Below are positions 63,722 through 64,000 of a stretch of 64,000 bases of DNA, in pieces. Source of the DNA: Tieghemostelium lacteum. Its lineage: Eukaryota > Evosea > Eumycetozoa > Dictyosteliales > Raperosteliaceae. Under the pieces are notes generated by a model. It was not told the origin of the DNA. It searched no databases and saw only the letters and a list, made by a program, of their open reading frames with translations. Both the position numbers and the translations under genes were made by a program. Every line of letters starts with the position of its first letter. Position 1 is the first letter of the stretch. Location: the NCBI GenBank assembly GCA_001606155.1, contig LODT01000025.1:310001-374000 (forward strand), in the 5' to 3' direction.

Positions 63722-64000
63722 ATGAATCAATCTTATAATTATGGTATAAAGAATTCTTATAATATATTTCAGAATAATTCAGTAATGAGCTATAGTCATC
63801 ACCAGAATAATATTATTTCCTATTCTCACAATCAACAGCAACAACAGCAACAACAAACTTTGTCAAATTATAATCAAGTGCCACAAATTTCACAAGAGAA
63901 TCCAACATCTCATATTACACAACAACAAATTATAAATCAACAACAAATCATTAATAACCAGTACCACTACCATCAACAACAGCAGACAATAAATAACAAT
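63722..64000 (+). CDS. Start of a Gln/Asn-rich protein, cut by window end
   Basis: From ATG 63722 the frame is open to the last base (93 codons). The residues are MNQSYNYGIKNSYNIFQNNS followed by His/Gln/Asn-rich sequence with Gln runs. The context before the ATG (acaacaaa) is typical of dictyostelid starts. Such N-termini are common in dictyostelid transcription factors and kinases. No domain is visible in the part present. Confidence 0.7.
   Translation, partial: MNQSYNYGIKNSYNIFQNNSVMSYSHHQNNIISYSHNQQQQQQQQTLSNYNQVPQISQENPTSHITQQQIINQQQIINNQYHYHQQQQTINNN

Noticed and set aside
1-64000. tRNA genes, rRNA, CRISPR arrays, LTR or DNA transposons, class I ncRNA motif
   Set aside because: I looked for GTTCGA-type tRNA loops, CCTTACAGCAA, reverse transcriptase/integrase motifs and spaced direct repeats and recognised none. 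Degenerate copies could have been missed by eye.

Overview
The window looks like nuclear DNA from a dictyostelid social amoeba (Amoebozoa). The sequence is very AT-rich between genes. Introns are short and AT-rich, with GTAAGT/GTATGT-like donors. Coding regions carry AAT/CAA runs (poly-Asn and poly-Gln). Several protein architectures are typical of dictyostelids: a C-type lectin/IPT-TIG/EGF/ComC-type receptor, a GAYP-repeat EF-hand protein and a myosin essential light chain split right after its ATG. Homopolymer runs are moderate and I cannot name the species; a dictyostelid other than D. discoideum is likely. I see about 31 genes on both strands, one cut by each window edge. I recognised no tRNA, rRNA, intact transposon, LTR or CRISPR array.

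Layout, 0-20 kb: the end of a membrane protein, a small secreted Cys-rich protein (1.06 kb), exocyst Exo70, a PIF1 helicase with a mitochondrial-type N-terminus (convergent with Exo70), a large HEAT-like protein, N-alpha-acetyltransferase NAA50, the EF-hand/GAYP protein, a MAM33/p32 matrix protein, two small unfamiliar proteins, the purine enzyme PurL, and a minimal protein closely resembling the Arp2/3-binding N-terminus of cortactin.

20-46 kb: a 1921-residue lectin/TIG/EGF/ComC-type surface protein, a multi-pass membrane protein, an FAM173-like methyltransferase, mitochondrial ribosomal protein mL52, an LYC1-like acetyltransferase, a RhoGAP-like protein, an RRM-like protein behind a C-rich promoter, the myosin II essential light chain, a CUE-like coiled-coil protein almost abutting polyprenol reductase (SRD5A3), UDP-glucose pyrophosphorylase, a nucleotide-sugar-transporter-like protein, and a CARMIL-family LRR protein.

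46-64 kb: about 3.7 kb of gene-free DNA with C/A- and T/G-rich blocks lies in front of a probable nuclear zinc-finger protein with an internally duplicated domain. Then come POT1, a metallophosphoesterase, CDK5RAP1 and a PEHE/KANSL1-like protein. A gene-poor patch (61.6-63.7 kb) holds coding relics, a fold-back repeat and a perfect palindrome, followed by the start of a Gln/Asn-rich gene.

No operon-like logic links the neighbours. Themes that recur are actin/membrane traffic (Exo70, cortactin-like, CARMIL, essential light chain, RhoGAP-like), mitochondria (PIF1, MAM33, mL52, CDK5RAP1), sugar donors and glycosylation (UGPase, SLC35-like, SRD5A3), and chromatin/telomeres (POT1, PEHE protein, zinc-finger protein). 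All exon boundaries were deduced by eye from frame continuity and GT/AG sites.
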